Assembly: GCF_018403185.1 (NCBI RefSeq)
Contig: NZ_BOSE01000005.1
Coordinates: forward strand, 1-64,000
Direction: 5' to 3'
DNA length: 64,000 nt
Source of the DNA: Paenibacillus montaniterrae
GTDB taxonomy: Bacteria > Bacillota > Bacilli > Paenibacillales > Paenibacillaceae
The position numbers and the translations under genes were made by a program. Positions within the stretch are counted from its first letter, which is position 1; each line of letters opens with the position of its first letter. This document shows positions 1 to 8,530 of this stretch, piece after piece. A model generated the notes under the pieces. It saw only the letters and a program-made list of their open reading frames with translations, made no database searches and was not told where the DNA came from.

Positions 1-192
1 TTTAAAAAGGTATCCTTCACAATTATTTAGGCGATTTTTATTTGTCAAGTATTTTTTTGAATGATAACTGTTCATCTATTAAAGTCTTGCTCTTACAATT
101 GTTGGGGCGAACTGCATAAGTCCTGTAACTAAGCACCGACACCCACTTCGATATTAGGATGTCTTAACCTCTCAACGCTCTCCCTCCAATCG
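1..192. other. left edge, no gene recognised
   Basis: I see no supported reading frame, RNA gene or clear repeat here. The stretch is AT-rich, with short T-runs. It ends at the terminator hairpin and the family B repeat that lie before the lipoprotein gene. Confidence 0.5.
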
Positions 193-196
193 CAAC

Positions 197-247
197 AAAA
201 AAGCACCGCATTGCATGCTGTCAAAGGACAACATGTATACGGTGCTT
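197..247 (-). terminator. rho-independent terminator
   Basis: AAGCACCG (201-208) pairs with CGGTGCTT (240-247). Read on the minus strand, the stem is followed by a run of six T. It would end minus-strand transcripts from the lipoprotein gene after they pass through the family B repeat. Confidence 0.6.
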
Positions 248-276
248 CCGTCTCTTATATTTGTCACCCATTTTTT

Positions 277-427
277 AGAGATAGTTCAAAAAGTTCGACT
301 TTGATGACGATGCAATACTTCGTTGCTTAGTCGACAGCGAATCTTGAACGCTAGCGAAAAGATTATGCTTTATAAGCATGTTACCTGCGGAAATATTTGA
401 GGTGCTCACGTAGCTTTGTTTTAATCT
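277..427 (-). repeat. family B structured repeat, single degenerate copy
   Basis: On the minus strand this carries the family B landmarks in order: GCTACGTGAGCACC, an extra arm also found in the copy at 52.6 kb, CGCTAGCGTTCAAG, CATCGTCATCAAAGTC and a terminal AACTTTTTGAAC. The left half of the inner stem (GAGGAGCGCAGCGTAG in other copies) is missing, so this looks like a decayed copy with an internal deletion. It begins within a few bases of the stop codon of the lipoprotein gene. Confidence 0.75.
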
Positions 428-429
428 AG

Positions 430-927
430 TTAGTTATGTGAATATATCATCTTACCGTATTCGTCGTATATTATGACATTTGAATAGGACGTAGAGTCTT
501 GTTTATCATAAGGGATAATTATACCTTTATTTGAAATTTGATCTTTAATTGTCGTTTGACTCTCTAATACAACTTCAACTGAATGTGCTGATTCAAGTAG
601 ATCATTATCTTTAATGATTAACGAAACAAAGGGGATAGCAGAAGCTGTTGCATATATAATAACGGGTTTGGTACTATTTGAAAGTCCAAAAGCTAATTTA
701 TTTTTTAAGGTATTATCCTCGTTTTTGTAAAGTAAATAATAACCAGTTCTCACTTCATCTTCAAAAAGAATGATCGCAATATCTCCAACTAACTTGAAAT
801 CAAGTGCTTGCAAATAATTGTCGGCAATAAATTTATTTATCTCCTGATAAGTAACAGGCTGTATTTTTGTTTTTGCGCATCCAGATATAAGGATACAAAT
901 AAATAAAAAAATAAATATTTTTTTCAT
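430..927 (-). CDS. small secreted lipoprotein of unknown function
   Basis: The 165-residue product begins with a basic N-terminus and a hydrophobic stretch ending in the lipobox LISGC, with Cys17 as the predicted lipidated residue. It should therefore be anchored on the outer face of the membrane. The rest is a mixed alpha/beta chain with no family I recognise. Base composition is much more AT-rich than in the ndk-pepF block downstream. The gene stands alone on its strand, and a degenerate family B repeat starts just past its stop. Its divergent neighbour is the Imm8-like gene. A link between the two is only inferred from their adjacency. Confidence 0.7.
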   Translation of the reverse strand: MKKIFIFLFICILISGCAKTKIQPVTYQEINKFIADNYLQALDFKLVGDIAIILFEDEVRTGYYLLYKNEDNTLKNKLAFGLSNSTKPVIIYATASAIPFVSLIIKDNDLLESAHSVEVVLESQTTIKDQISNKGIIIPYDKQDSTSYSNVIIYDEYGKMIYSHN

Positions 928-1030
928 TGCAGACTCCTAATTTGATTATATTCAAATTAATAATTATGATTTAATGGTGAGATCCAATAAATTACATTTT
1001 CAATTATTACTAGAGTAGGAGCTGATTCTA

Positions 1031-1384
1031 TTGATTCATCCAATTTTAAAAGAGATACATATTTTCACAGATATTGACACTAATTCAGATAATTTTTGTA
1101 TTGCTTTAGTTTTAGATATTGGTATCTCTCATGAAAATGAAGCCATTGATCAGTTTTATTGTAGTGTCATGTCAACCAAAGCGTTAAAGGAGATATTAAT
1201 CTCCGAGCTTCACTTCTCAGGTAGAGGTTGTATTTTTATGGAGAAATTTATTTTATCTGACATAAAGAAAGTAATTGAGGATATTTTATCAAATATAAAA
1301 GGTGAGACATGGGAACAAGTTGCACACAACATAAATAAGTATTTCCCATGGGAGTATGACAATTATAACATGACTAAAATGTGA
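1031..1384 (+). CDS. Imm8-like immunity protein (probable)
   Basis: This is a 117-residue cytoplasmic protein with no signal peptide. It starts at a TTG about seven bases after TAGGAGC. The C-terminal pattern of tW-x(3)-a followed by a WEYDNY ending, after a strand with GRGCIFMEKF, resembles the polymorphic-toxin immunity family Imm8. That assignment is from memory of the family pattern, not from a search. Such proteins neutralise a cognate secreted toxin inside the cell. No toxin gene is adjacent, so this would be an orphan immunity gene. The AT-rich composition fits horizontal acquisition. An alternative is an uncharacterised small protein with a similar fold. Confidence 0.5.
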   Translation: MIHPILKEIHIFTDIDTNSDNFCIALVLDIGISHENEAIDQFYCSVMSTKALKEILISELHFSGRGCIFMEKFILSDIKKVIEDILSNIKGETWEQVAHNINKYFPWEYDNYNMTKM

Positions 1385-1408
1385 CTGTGCCAAATTCCCA
1401 AAATAAAA

Positions 1409-1446
1409 AGGATGGTCGAGAAAACGTAAGGTTTTCCAACCATCCT
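1409..1446 (+). terminator. hairpin after the Imm8-like gene
   Basis: AGGATGGT (1409-1416) pairs with ACCATCCT (1439-1446), and AAAAC/GTTTT extends the stem internally. A short T-rich tail follows. It probably acts as the terminator of the plus-strand gene. Confidence 0.55.
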
Positions 1447-1505
1447 CTTTGCACGCAGCGAAAGAAATGTCTGTCACGTTTACTTTTAGCTGTAAAGAAC
1501 GGGCC

Positions 1506-2045
1506 CCAGCGGAGGAGCAAAGCAATCCGAAAAACGCTAGTGCGTCGCCTTTAACATCGTAATGCTACCTTAAAATTTAAAATAAAGAGCATTACGATTT
1601 AAAAAGCGACTGGAGGCTGCTTTGCTCCGCAGCGCCGAAAAACGCAGTGCGTCGCCTTTAACATCGTAATGCCACCTTAAAATTTAAAATAAAGAGCATT
1701 ACGATTTAAAAAGCGACTGAAGGTTGCTTTGCTCCGCAGCGCTGCAAAAGCTCAACTTCTTTGAGTACGCAACAATCGCTTCGTAGCATACTCAAAAAAA
1801 AATGCCCCAGCGGAGGAGCAAAGCATCCGAAAAACGCAGTGCGTCGCCTTTAACATCGTAATGCTACCCATAAAAATTTAAATAAGAGCATTACGATTTA
1901 AAAAGCGACTGAAGGTTGCTTTGCTCCGCAGCGCTGAAAAACGCAGTGGGTCGCCTTTAACATCGTAATGCTACCTTAAAAATTTAAATAAGAGCATCAC
2001 GATTTAAAAAGCGACTGGAGGTTGCTTTGCTCCGTAGCGCTGACT
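1506..2045. repeat. four tandem family A hairpin repeats
   Basis: Four copies lie at about 1506-1635, 1629-1743, 1803-1937 and 1930-2045. Each contains GTCGCCTTTAACATCGTAATG, a short AT-rich loop, then GCATTACGATTTAAAAAGCG, which form a near-perfect stem of about 22 bp. Outer arms with GGAGCAAAGCA and TGCTTTGCTCC pair around it. Neighbouring copies share their outer arms. The last copy begins a few bases past the ndk stop. No coding frame runs through the block. Confidence 0.85.
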
Positions 2046-2048
2046 AAC

Positions 2049-2447
2049 CTACCCAAAAAAGCGTTCGATCTCGATCTCAGCGTTTTCTACCGAATCGGAG
2101 CCATGAATCACATTATAATCGACAATTAGCGCATAGTCGCCGCGGATCGTGCCTGCTGTCGCCTCAATCGGATTGGTGAAGCCGATTAGCGTGCGGGCAT
2201 TGCGAACGGCCTCATGCCCCTCCAAAATCATAGCGAATACAGGTCCTGACGTAATATATTCAACAAGCTCGCCGAAAAACGGCTTGGATTGCAGATGCGC
2301 ATAGTGTACGCTGGCAAGCTGCTCATCAATCGTCATCAGCCTGGCTTCCGCTATTTTAAATCCCTTTTCCTCGAAGCGTGTTACAATTTTACCGATCAAG
2401 CCGCGTCTTACGCCATCAGGCTTAATCATGACAAAGGTTCTTTCCAT
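2049..2447 (-). CDS. ndk: nucleoside diphosphate kinase
   Basis: This enzyme moves the gamma phosphate of NTPs to NDPs through a phospho-histidine and balances the NTP pools. The catalytic motif NVIHGSDS is present with His115. MIKPDGV at the N-terminus and RGD near residue 102 are also typical. I chose the second of two adjacent ATGs because it lies at normal spacing from AGGAGGAG and matches the usual MERTF start; the first would add one residue. At 132 residues the protein lacks roughly the last 15 residues of the Bacillus enzyme and ends directly before the family A array. It follows pepF on the same strand with a 35 bp gap. Confidence 0.93.
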   Translation of the reverse strand: MERTFVMIKPDGVRRGLIGKIVTRFEEKGFKIAEARLMTIDEQLASVHYAHLQSKPFFGELVEYITSGPVFAMILEGHEAVRNARTLIGFTNPIEATAGTIRGDYALIVDYNVIHGSDSVENAEIEIERFFG

Positions 2448-2482
2448 CATAATCTCCTCCTGTTTCATGATCTTTCATTGAG

Positions 2483-4246
2483 CTATTGCTCGGTTAATTC
2501 AAGGAAAAGCTTGACATCCTCGGCAACGAGCGAAGCCGCCTCCTCCCAAAAATGCGGCTTGGTCAAATCAACGCCAAGATGCTTGTGCGCCAACTCCTCC
2601 ACCATCAAGCGTCCAGTATCCTGCAGTAAAGCATCATACGCCGCACGGAAGCTCTCTCCTTCCGCAAGCGCACGCTTGTAAATGCCTGCACTAAATAAAT
2701 AGCCGAAGGTATACGGGAAATTATAAAACGGTACATCCGTCAAATAAAAATGAAGCTTTGCCGCCCAGAAATGAGGATGGTAATCGGACAGCAAATCAAG
2801 AAACGCCTGCTTCTGTGCACGCACCATCAGCTCGTTCAAGGACTCGGTAGTTAGCGGCGCTTCAGCGCGTCTCTCGTAGAAGCTGCATTCAAAAATAAAT
2901 CTGGCATGAATATTCATGTAAAAGGCGATCGCCCGCTGGATTTTATCATCGACAAGCGCCAGCTTTTCCTCCTTGCTTGGCGCGCGCAGCAGCGCCTGAT
3001 CAGATACGATCATTTCGGCAAATGTGGAGGCGGTCTCTGCTACATTCATCGCGTATTCCTGAGTCAGCGGCGGCATATCCTTCATCACATGCTGATGATA
3101 GGCATGGCCGAGCTCATGAGCCAGCGTCGATACGTTGGACGCGGAGCCGGAAAAGGTCATAAATATCCGTGTCTGCTTGCTTTTTGGCAATGAAGTGCAG
3201 AAGCCTCCTGGACGTTTGCCAGGGCGGTCCTCCGCTTCAATCCAGCTATTTTCAAAAGCCATTCGGGCAAAGTCGGCCAGCTCCTTGCTAAAGCTGCCAA
3301 ATTGCTCAATTATAAAAGCAGCTGCCTCGTCAAAGCTCATCGTTGTGCTCGAAGCCGCGAGCGGCGCTTCTACATCATGCCATGCCAGCTTATTTACGCC
3401 AAGCAGCTTGGCTTTGCGCTCGAAGTACGGTATAAGCAGCTGCTTGCCTTTTTCTACAGCCTGCCACATCGCATCGAGCGTCTGCTTGCTCATGCGGTTC
3501 ATTTGCAGCGGCTCGTCAAGATAAGAATGCCAGCTGCGGTTTTTGTACCATTTGAGGCGAAAACCGGACAGATGATTCAACGTATCGGCACACAGATCCG
3601 CCTGCTCGCTCCAGCCCTGCTCCCATTGCTGAAAGGCTGCCTCTCGCTTGCTGCGGTCGCTTTCATCCAGCCGATTCGCCATCTGGCCTGCCGAAAGCTC
3701 GCTGCCATCCTCAAGCTTAAAGCTCATGCGGGACACAACCGTATTATAAAAGTCGCCCCAGCCATGATAACCATCTATCGCCAAATCAGCTGCTAATGCT
3801 TCGAGTTCTGGCGCCATCTTATGCTTGGCCAGCTCTCTTCGCTCATTTAAATTATAAGCGACTGGCTCAAGCTCTGGCTGTGATAAAAATCTCTCCCATT
3901 GCTGATCGGCAATTTGACTAATGGTGTGATCGAACTGAGTCAACACTGAGGTATAGGCTGCACTCAGCTGCTTTAGTCGATCATTCAGTTGAACGGCGCG
4001 CTTGTCAAACATATTTTGCGCCATTAAACAGGAAACAAAGGACTCTGCTTCCCGCAACGTTGCGAGCACTGCTTGAACCAATGATACTTGCTCATGTAAA
4101 GACTCATATGTAATGCTGTCAGCTTGCAGTGATTGAGCGAGCTTCTGAATTTGCAGCTCGACATTCGCTAACTCTTCTGACAGCTGTGTGGAATCGGAGC
4201 CGCCGGCATAAATGCTTTCCAGCTCCCATTGCTGCGAATAGCTCAT
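2483..4246 (-). CDS. pepF: oligoendopeptidase F family zinc metallopeptidase (M3B)
   Basis: This is a 587-residue cytoplasmic peptidase that degrades short peptides. The zinc-binding HELGH sits at residues 377-381, with a third ligand likely at Glu404 (NVAETASTFAE). The N-terminal half is the helical lobe usual in the M3B family, and the length fits. There is no signal peptide. The ATG follows GAGGG at normal spacing. The gene lies upstream of ndk on the same strand and probably shares a transcript with it. Which M3B subclass it belongs to (PepF versus the slightly shorter clade) cannot be told by eye. Confidence 0.92.
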   Translation of the reverse strand: MSYSQQWELESIYAGGSDSTQLSEELANVELQIQKLAQSLQADSITYESLHEQVSLVQAVLATLREAESFVSCLMAQNMFDKRAVQLNDRLKQLSAAYTSVLTQFDHTISQIADQQWERFLSQPELEPVAYNLNERRELAKHKMAPELEALAADLAIDGYHGWGDFYNTVVSRMSFKLEDGSELSAGQMANRLDESDRSKREAAFQQWEQGWSEQADLCADTLNHLSGFRLKWYKNRSWHSYLDEPLQMNRMSKQTLDAMWQAVEKGKQLLIPYFERKAKLLGVNKLAWHDVEAPLAASSTTMSFDEAAAFIIEQFGSFSKELADFARMAFENSWIEAEDRPGKRPGGFCTSLPKSKQTRIFMTFSGSASNVSTLAHELGHAYHQHVMKDMPPLTQEYAMNVAETASTFAEMIVSDQALLRAPSKEEKLALVDDKIQRAIAFYMNIHARFIFECSFYERRAEAPLTTESLNELMVRAQKQAFLDLLSDYHPHFWAAKLHFYLTDVPFYNFPYTFGYLFSAGIYKRALAEGESFRAAYDALLQDTGRLMVEELAHKHLGVDLTKPHFWEEAASLVAEDVKLFLELTEQ

Positions 4247-4372
4247 AGCTGATCCCTCTTTCTATAATAATTGTGAAAGGAAGGCAACCTGCTGCTTCCA
4301 GCAGCAAACAATTGCCATATCGCCTTGTAAAGTGTATAACAATAAGTATACCGATTTTGGAGGTGCAACACC

Positions 4373-4630
4373 ATGCTAAAGCAATTGTCACCTGAAACTG
4401 CGATCAAGCTTGCCAAGGAGCTAGGCATTCCAATCGAACAGCTTGTGCACACGCCAAGACATATTGTGCTGGCTAAGCTTGCCGAGCTGGCCAAGCGGCA
4501 AACTGATGAGGCTGACCAGGAGAATACCGGCAAATCTGACCAGGAGCAAGCAAATAAGGCTGGTCAAGAGCAGACTGATGAGGCTGACCGCAAGCAAGCT
4601 GGCGACACAAGCAAAAAGGAGTCTGAATAG
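4373..4630 (+). CDS. YycC-like small protein with acidic/Gln-rich tail
   Basis: The 85-residue product has a conserved N-terminal part (about residues 5-35: SPETAIKLAKELGIPIEQL, then HTPRHIVLAKLAEL) that resembles Bacillus YycC, a protein of about 50 residues with unknown function. The second half is a low-complexity tail built from repeats of the form DQEQ-A-x-K-A-x-Q-E-Q-T-D-E-A-D. It starts after GGAGGTG at good spacing. The stop is immediately followed by the ATG of the next gene, so the two are probably translated together. The tail may be a lineage-specific addition. Confidence 0.65.
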   Translation: MLKQLSPETAIKLAKELGIPIEQLVHTPRHIVLAKLAELAKRQTDEADQENTGKSDQEQANKAGQEQTDEADRKQAGDTSKKESE

Positions 4631-4870
4631 ATGATTCCTTTTGAAAATACATTGCCTTATGACGTTATTATGAATGATTATTATGTACAGCAATGTCCAT
4701 TTTGTAACGCTGAGCACGTATTATTGCCATTGAAGAAAAAAGAAATTCCCGATATCCAGAGCGGCAAGAAAAAACTGCTGGTGTTTCCCTGCTGCTATTC
4801 CAGGCTGACGATCGTCAACATTGATGATGATTACCTGCTGGCCGACAGCAGCGTGCGCAAGCAAGCCTAA
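4631..4870 (+). CDS. small cysteine-rich protein, putative zinc ribbon
   Basis: The 79-residue product contains CPFC near residue 24 and PCC near residue 54, a spacing that could bind one zinc ion. It has no signal peptide or membrane segment. Its ATG starts on the base after the stop of the YycC-like gene, which indicates translational coupling. I do not recognise a named family. A regulatory or nucleic-acid-related role would be a guess from the Cys pairs alone. Confidence 0.6.
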   Translation: MIPFENTLPYDVIMNDYYVQQCPFCNAEHVLLPLKKKEIPDIQSGKKKLLVFPCCYSRLTIVNIDDDYLLADSSVRKQA

Positions 4871-4938
4871 CGAGGTTAACAAGCAAGCATCGACTTGCTT
4901 CCTTTACAACCGATGGCTGCCCAGCTAAATGTAAGAAA

Positions 4939-4987
4939 AGCTACAGAGAATCGCGATCCCGTTTTGACGTCTCGATTCTCTATAGCT
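4939..4987. terminator. bidirectional terminator
   Basis: AGCTACAGAGAATCG (4939-4953) pairs with CGATTCTCTATAGCT (4973-4987), giving a stem of about 15 bp with one mismatch. It lies between the convergent small-protein pair and the DUF2225 gene and can serve both. Confidence 0.7.
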
Positions 4988-5065
4988 TTACTGCAATTTT
5001 ATTGGGTATAACAAATATGAAGCTTTAACCAAGCAAATCCAAAGCAAACCAAGCCAGGCTGGCTT

Positions 5066-5755
5066 CTACATACTGCGCTTTTCACGCTCACGCGCTTCAG
5101 CCAGCTTCTCTGCAATTTCCTTCCACCGCTCACGGCTTTCCCTGATCATGCCTGCATCTACAATAGACTGATCATTGACAACACGCGAGAACCATTTCAC
5201 CGCTTCATTATAATTGCCGATCCGGTTGTTCAGCTCGCCAATCATATATAGCAGCTTGGCGTTTTTATCGCTATTCGTTTCCAGCTCGTAAACGATAACG
5301 TATTGGTCAAGCGCGTGCTGTAGAAAACGCTGCTCGTTTTCCACATCCTTCATCTCGCGGTATAGCCATGCAATATGGTGGAGAAAGCCGGCAATAAGCC
5401 GCGGATCCTCTTTAATTAGCTGGGCAATCATCAACGCACGCTTGTACGTAACGAGCGCCTGCTGGACTGTTCGTTCGCCGTGAAAAAATTGCTCATTCCA
5501 ATGCTTCCCGATTTCACTGAAATAAAGCTGCTTTTGCTCTTCTGTCAGCTGCTTTTTGCCATTTTCAGAAAAGGCGTAGCCGCATTGCGGGCATATACGG
5601 ATTACATAATAATCCGGATTGACTCCATTTTTATAATGCCCGCAAAAATCAGTGTCCATCTTCGATGGATTTTTGAAGCTCGGACGAACTCTAGTAATTT
5701 TAAAAGTAGCTGCACAACAACGGCATTCAGCAGTTGAAAGATATAAAGGATCCAC
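5066..5755 (-). CDS. DUF2225 family protein
   Basis: The 229-residue cytoplasmic protein has the N-terminal metal-binding region of the family: CRCC around residues 11-14, CGH near residue 38, then CPQCGYAF around residues 55-62. The rest is helical, with TPR-like repeats (AWLYREMKD, GELNNRIGNYNEAVKWF). The family is conserved in Firmicutes and its function is unknown. The start is a GTG placed nine bases after TAGGAG. The globin gene lies 12 bp upstream on the same strand, so the two probably form one transcript. Confidence 0.85.
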   Translation of the reverse strand: MDPLYLSTAECRCCAATFKITRVRPSFKNPSKMDTDFCGHYKNGVNPDYYVIRICPQCGYAFSENGKKQLTEEQKQLYFSEIGKHWNEQFFHGERTVQQALVTYKRALMIAQLIKEDPRLIAGFLHHIAWLYREMKDVENEQRFLQHALDQYVIVYELETNSDKNAKLLYMIGELNNRIGNYNEAVKWFSRVVNDQSIVDAGMIRESRERWKEIAEKLAEAREREKRSM

Positions 5756-5767
5756 TTGGTTTCACTC

Positions 5768-6145
5768 CTATTCGGCTGTATTAATAAAATGATATGCAGG
5801 TCCTGCCAGCTTCTCCAATACAAGCGCCCGAAGTGGTTCAGACAATTCGATTTCCGCCAATGCTTCATTCATACAGCTTAGCCATGCCTTTGCTCTCGTT
5901 TCCGTAATTTCAAAAGGCAAATGGCGCGCACGCATCATCGGATGACCAAACGCATCGGTATAAAGCGCTGGTCCACCAAAAAATTGCGTCAAAAACATAT
6001 ACTGCTTCTCCATCACCGGAGTAATATCCTCTGGAAATAAATGCCCGATTTCTTGATTCCTCTGAACTTTAGGGTAAAAAGCTTCAACCAGCTTGCGAAT
6101 TGTCTCTGCTCCCCCAATTAACTCATATGTACTCTGTTGGGCCAT
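5768..6145 (-). CDS. yjbI: group 2 truncated haemoglobin
   Basis: This 125-residue haem protein would bind oxygen or NO in the cytoplasm. Seen features are the B10-region tyrosine (AFYPKV, Tyr24), AFGHPMMRARH with the proximal histidine at about His75, and the two-over-two helical length typical of group 2. I chose the internal ATG because TAGGAG sits nine bases before it; an upstream in-frame TTG would touch the ribosome site. In Bacillus the yjbI globin neighbours thiol-stress genes; here its partner is the DUF2225 gene. Confidence 0.9.
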   Translation of the reverse strand: MAQQSTYELIGGAETIRKLVEAFYPKVQRNQEIGHLFPEDITPVMEKQYMFLTQFFGGPALYTDAFGHPMMRARHLPFEITETRAKAWLSCMNEALAEIELSEPLRALVLEKLAGPAYHFINTAE

Positions 6146-6245
6146 TCTGATCAACTCCTACCTGGGTATGACTTCTATTATAGCATAACAATTGCAGCAC
6201 AATATGAGACTTGACCGTATTGTCACAATAGCGGCAAACAAAAAA

Positions 6246-6271
6246 GCTGCCTAGCATTAGCACTAAGCAGC
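6246..6271 (-). terminator. rho-independent terminator
   Basis: GCTGC (6246-6250) pairs with GCAGC (6267-6271), extended by TA/TA. On the minus strand the stem is followed by six T. It ends the transcript of the small membrane peptide gene just upstream. Confidence 0.65.
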
Positions 6272-6285
6272 GTTAAAAATGAGCT

Positions 6286-6384
6286 CTACTTGTAATCATA
6301 GTCTTTTGAATTGGCTGGGGTGGAAACCGCTTCTCTGATTACATAAACAAAGGCACATACAAGAATACCTGTTAGAATGCTCAT
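6286..6384 (-). CDS. small single-span membrane peptide
   Basis: The short frame encodes 32 residues, MSILTGILVCAFVYVIREAV followed by STPANSKDYDYK. It is one hydrophobic segment with a charged C-terminal tail. GGAG lies eight bases before the ATG; an in-frame ATG at 6390 is too close to the ribosome site. A dedicated terminator lies directly after the stop, which supports a real small gene. I do not recognise the family. A membrane-stress or transporter-accessory peptide is possible but unproven. Confidence 0.55.
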   Translation of the reverse strand: MSILTGILVCAFVYVIREAVSTPANSKDYDYK

Positions 6385-6555
6385 CGTCATCACTCCATCA
6401 TTTCATATAGGTATAGTATATCACAATACGCGGCTTTTAAGATTTAATTTTACACGCAGCTTCAATTTTTTTGTTGGTAATAAACGGTATGCTTGTACTT
6501 TTTATTTCATATACATGTAGCAGCAAGCAAAATAATGAGAATAGGACGTACAAGC

Positions 6556-7635
6556 ATGTTCAAAAAAATACTCCAACCGTTGACAATTCTCGCCTTATTA
6601 TCCTTTGTGCTAATGCTGCTTATGCTGTTGTTTCCGACACATGCATTGTCTGCAGCGCTGCGTGGTCTCGCGATATGGTGGGAAGTGCTGTTCCCTGCAC
6701 TGTTCCCTTTTTTTGTAATTTCCGAGCTAATGCTTGGCTTTGGCGTTGTTCACTTCTTTGGAAAAATGCTCGATCCTTTAATGCGGCCTTTATTTCGCAT
6801 TCCCGGCATTGGCGGCTTTGTTGTCACGCTCGGCTATATTTCAGGCTATCCCGTTGGCGCCAGGCTTACCGCACAATTGTATGAACAGCGACTGCTGAAT
6901 CAGCGTGAAGGCGAGCGGCTTGTTGCATTCACAACTTCATCCGACCCTATTTTTCTAATTGGTGCGGTTTCGATCGGCTTTTTTGGCCAAGCCGAGCTGG
7001 CAGTTGTTCTGGCGGCTGCCCATTATATCGGCGCACTTATTGTTGGCATTCTTATGCGGTTTCATGATTGGCGACACGAGTCATCAGAGCAAGAGGCCAA
7101 GCTGCAAATTAAAAGCGTGGCAAGCGGCTATAAACGAAGCCTGCTGAATCAAGCTCTGCGCGCAATGCACGAAGCAAGACTGCTGGACGGGCGTTCCTTT
7201 TCGGTCATTTTTCATCAAGCGATCAGCACAGCAATCCGTCTCATGATTGTCGTAGGCGGGCTTGTCGTCTTTTTCTCCGTAACGCTACAGCTGTTATCCG
7301 ACGCTCAAGTGTTGTCTACGCTTATTATTGGCTTAAAGGAGCTGTTTCAATGGCTGGGAATTTCTCCCTTAGTTGCCGAGGCCGTCATTCCTGGTGTTTT
7401 TGAGGTTACGCTTGGCACACAGCAGGCGAGCCAAGCTGCACTTCCGTTGCAACATCAAGCGGCAATAGCGGTTGCAATCTTATCGTGGGGCGGTCTATCC
7501 GTGCATGCCCAGGTAGCCAGCCTGCTTAGTCAAACAAGCATACGTTATGCGCCATTTCTTATCGCGAGACTCGCTCACACCATCATTTCCGTTGCACTGC
7601 TGTATGCGCTCTGGAATTGGCTGGGACCGCAATAA
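6556..7635 (+). CDS. ylbJ: sporulation integral membrane protein YlbJ
   Basis: The 359-residue protein is mostly hydrophobic, with about eight membrane segments. It matches YlbJ/nucleoside-recognition-type membrane proteins: FPALFPFFVISELMLGFGVV, then GYISGYPVGARLTAQLY and TTSSDPIFLIGAVSIGFFG. In Bacillus, ylbJ is under sigma E and is needed for spore cortex formation. I chose the ATG preceded by AGGA over an upstream in-frame start that would begin with an unrelated stretch. It is followed by the NAD kinase gene on the same strand, 77 bp on. Confidence 0.88.
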   Translation: MFKKILQPLTILALLSFVLMLLMLLFPTHALSAALRGLAIWWEVLFPALFPFFVISELMLGFGVVHFFGKMLDPLMRPLFRIPGIGGFVVTLGYISGYPVGARLTAQLYEQRLLNQREGERLVAFTTSSDPIFLIGAVSIGFFGQAELAVVLAAAHYIGALIVGILMRFHDWRHESSEQEAKLQIKSVASGYKRSLLNQALRAMHEARLLDGRSFSVIFHQAISTAIRLMIVVGGLVVFFSVTLQLLSDAQVLSTLIIGLKELFQWLGISPLVAEAVIPGVFEVTLGTQQASQAALPLQHQAAIAVAILSWGGLSVHAQVASLLSQTSIRYAPFLIARLAHTIISVALLYALWNWLGPQ

Positions 7636-7712
7636 AGAAGTCGCAACAAGCTTGAACATTGCTTTCATTTCCGCTATGCTCATATAAGTACAAGGAAATT
7701 GCAAAGGAGCTT

Positions 7713-8519
7713 ATGACATTGAAATATGCTGTAATTGACCGCGGAGATTCTCTATCAAAACAATTGTCGCAACGCTTTATCGAGTTAGCAGGAACAAAAG
7801 GTCTTCAGCATGATCAGCAAGAGCCTGATATCGTTCTATCCATCGGCGGTGACGGAACACTGCTGCAAGCGTACCATCATTACATTGACCAAATTGACTC
7901 GCTTTCCTTTGTTGGCGTCCATACGGGCCATCTCGGCTTCTACGCTGACTGGAAGCCAAATGAGCTGGAATTGCTGGTTGACAAAATGAGTACGATCGAG
8001 CCGACAATCGTTCGTTATCCGCTTGCCCACATTGAGCTTGTCACCAAATCCGGTACTTATAACTACTTTGCCTTAAATGAGTTTACGCTTAAAGGCGTTG
8101 ACAATACGATGGTGGCGCAAGTCAATATTAATGGCGAGCAATTTGAAATGTTTCGCGGTGACGGCATCGTCATTTCCACTCCGACTGGCAGCACCGCATA
8201 CAATAAAAGCTTGGGCGGCTCAATCGTGCATCCAACGATTGAATCGCTGCAAATAACAGAGATTGCCTCAATCAACAACATCGTCTACCGTACACTCGGC
8301 TCGTCCGTGCTGCTGCCAAAGCATCATTACTGCGATATTATTTGCATGAAGCAGCAGCGTATACAAATCCATGTTGATCATATCGGCAAAATGTTCGATG
8401 ATGTTGTTTCCATTACGTGCAAGGTTGCTTCCAAAAAGGTCAGCTTTGCCCGCTATCGACCATTTCCTTTCTGGAACCGCGTACGCAATGCCTTTATTGG
8501 TGTCGATTCGTTAAAATAA
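7713..8519 (+). CDS. nadK: NAD kinase
   Basis: It phosphorylates NAD to NADP using ATP or polyphosphate. All family motifs are visible: SIGGDGTLLQAY near residue 38, VGVHTGHLGFYADW near residue 63, FRGDGIVISTPTGSTAYNKS near residue 140, and a C-terminal FARYRPFPFWNRV that closely matches the Bacillus enzyme. The ATG has a short three-base spacer from AAAGGAG. An in-frame TTG at 7719 gives a product starting MKYAV like the Bacillus protein and has better spacing, so the start could be either. The protein is cytoplasmic. Confidence 0.93.
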   Translation: MTLKYAVIDRGDSLSKQLSQRFIELAGTKGLQHDQQEPDIVLSIGGDGTLLQAYHHYIDQIDSLSFVGVHTGHLGFYADWKPNELELLVDKMSTIEPTIVRYPLAHIELVTKSGTYNYFALNEFTLKGVDNTMVAQVNINGEQFEMFRGDGIVISTPTGSTAYNKSLGGSIVHPTIESLQITEIASINNIVYRTLGSSVLLPKHHYCDIICMKQQRIQIHVDHIGKMFDDVVSITCKVASKKVSFARYRPFPFWNRVRNAFIGVDSLK

Positions 8520-8530
8520 TCTAAGACAAA

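Noticed and set aside
287..320. TGATGA box resembling a C/D box in family B repeats
   Set aside because: C/D RNAs are archaeal and eukaryotic, and no matching D-box geometry was seen. The match is probably chance.
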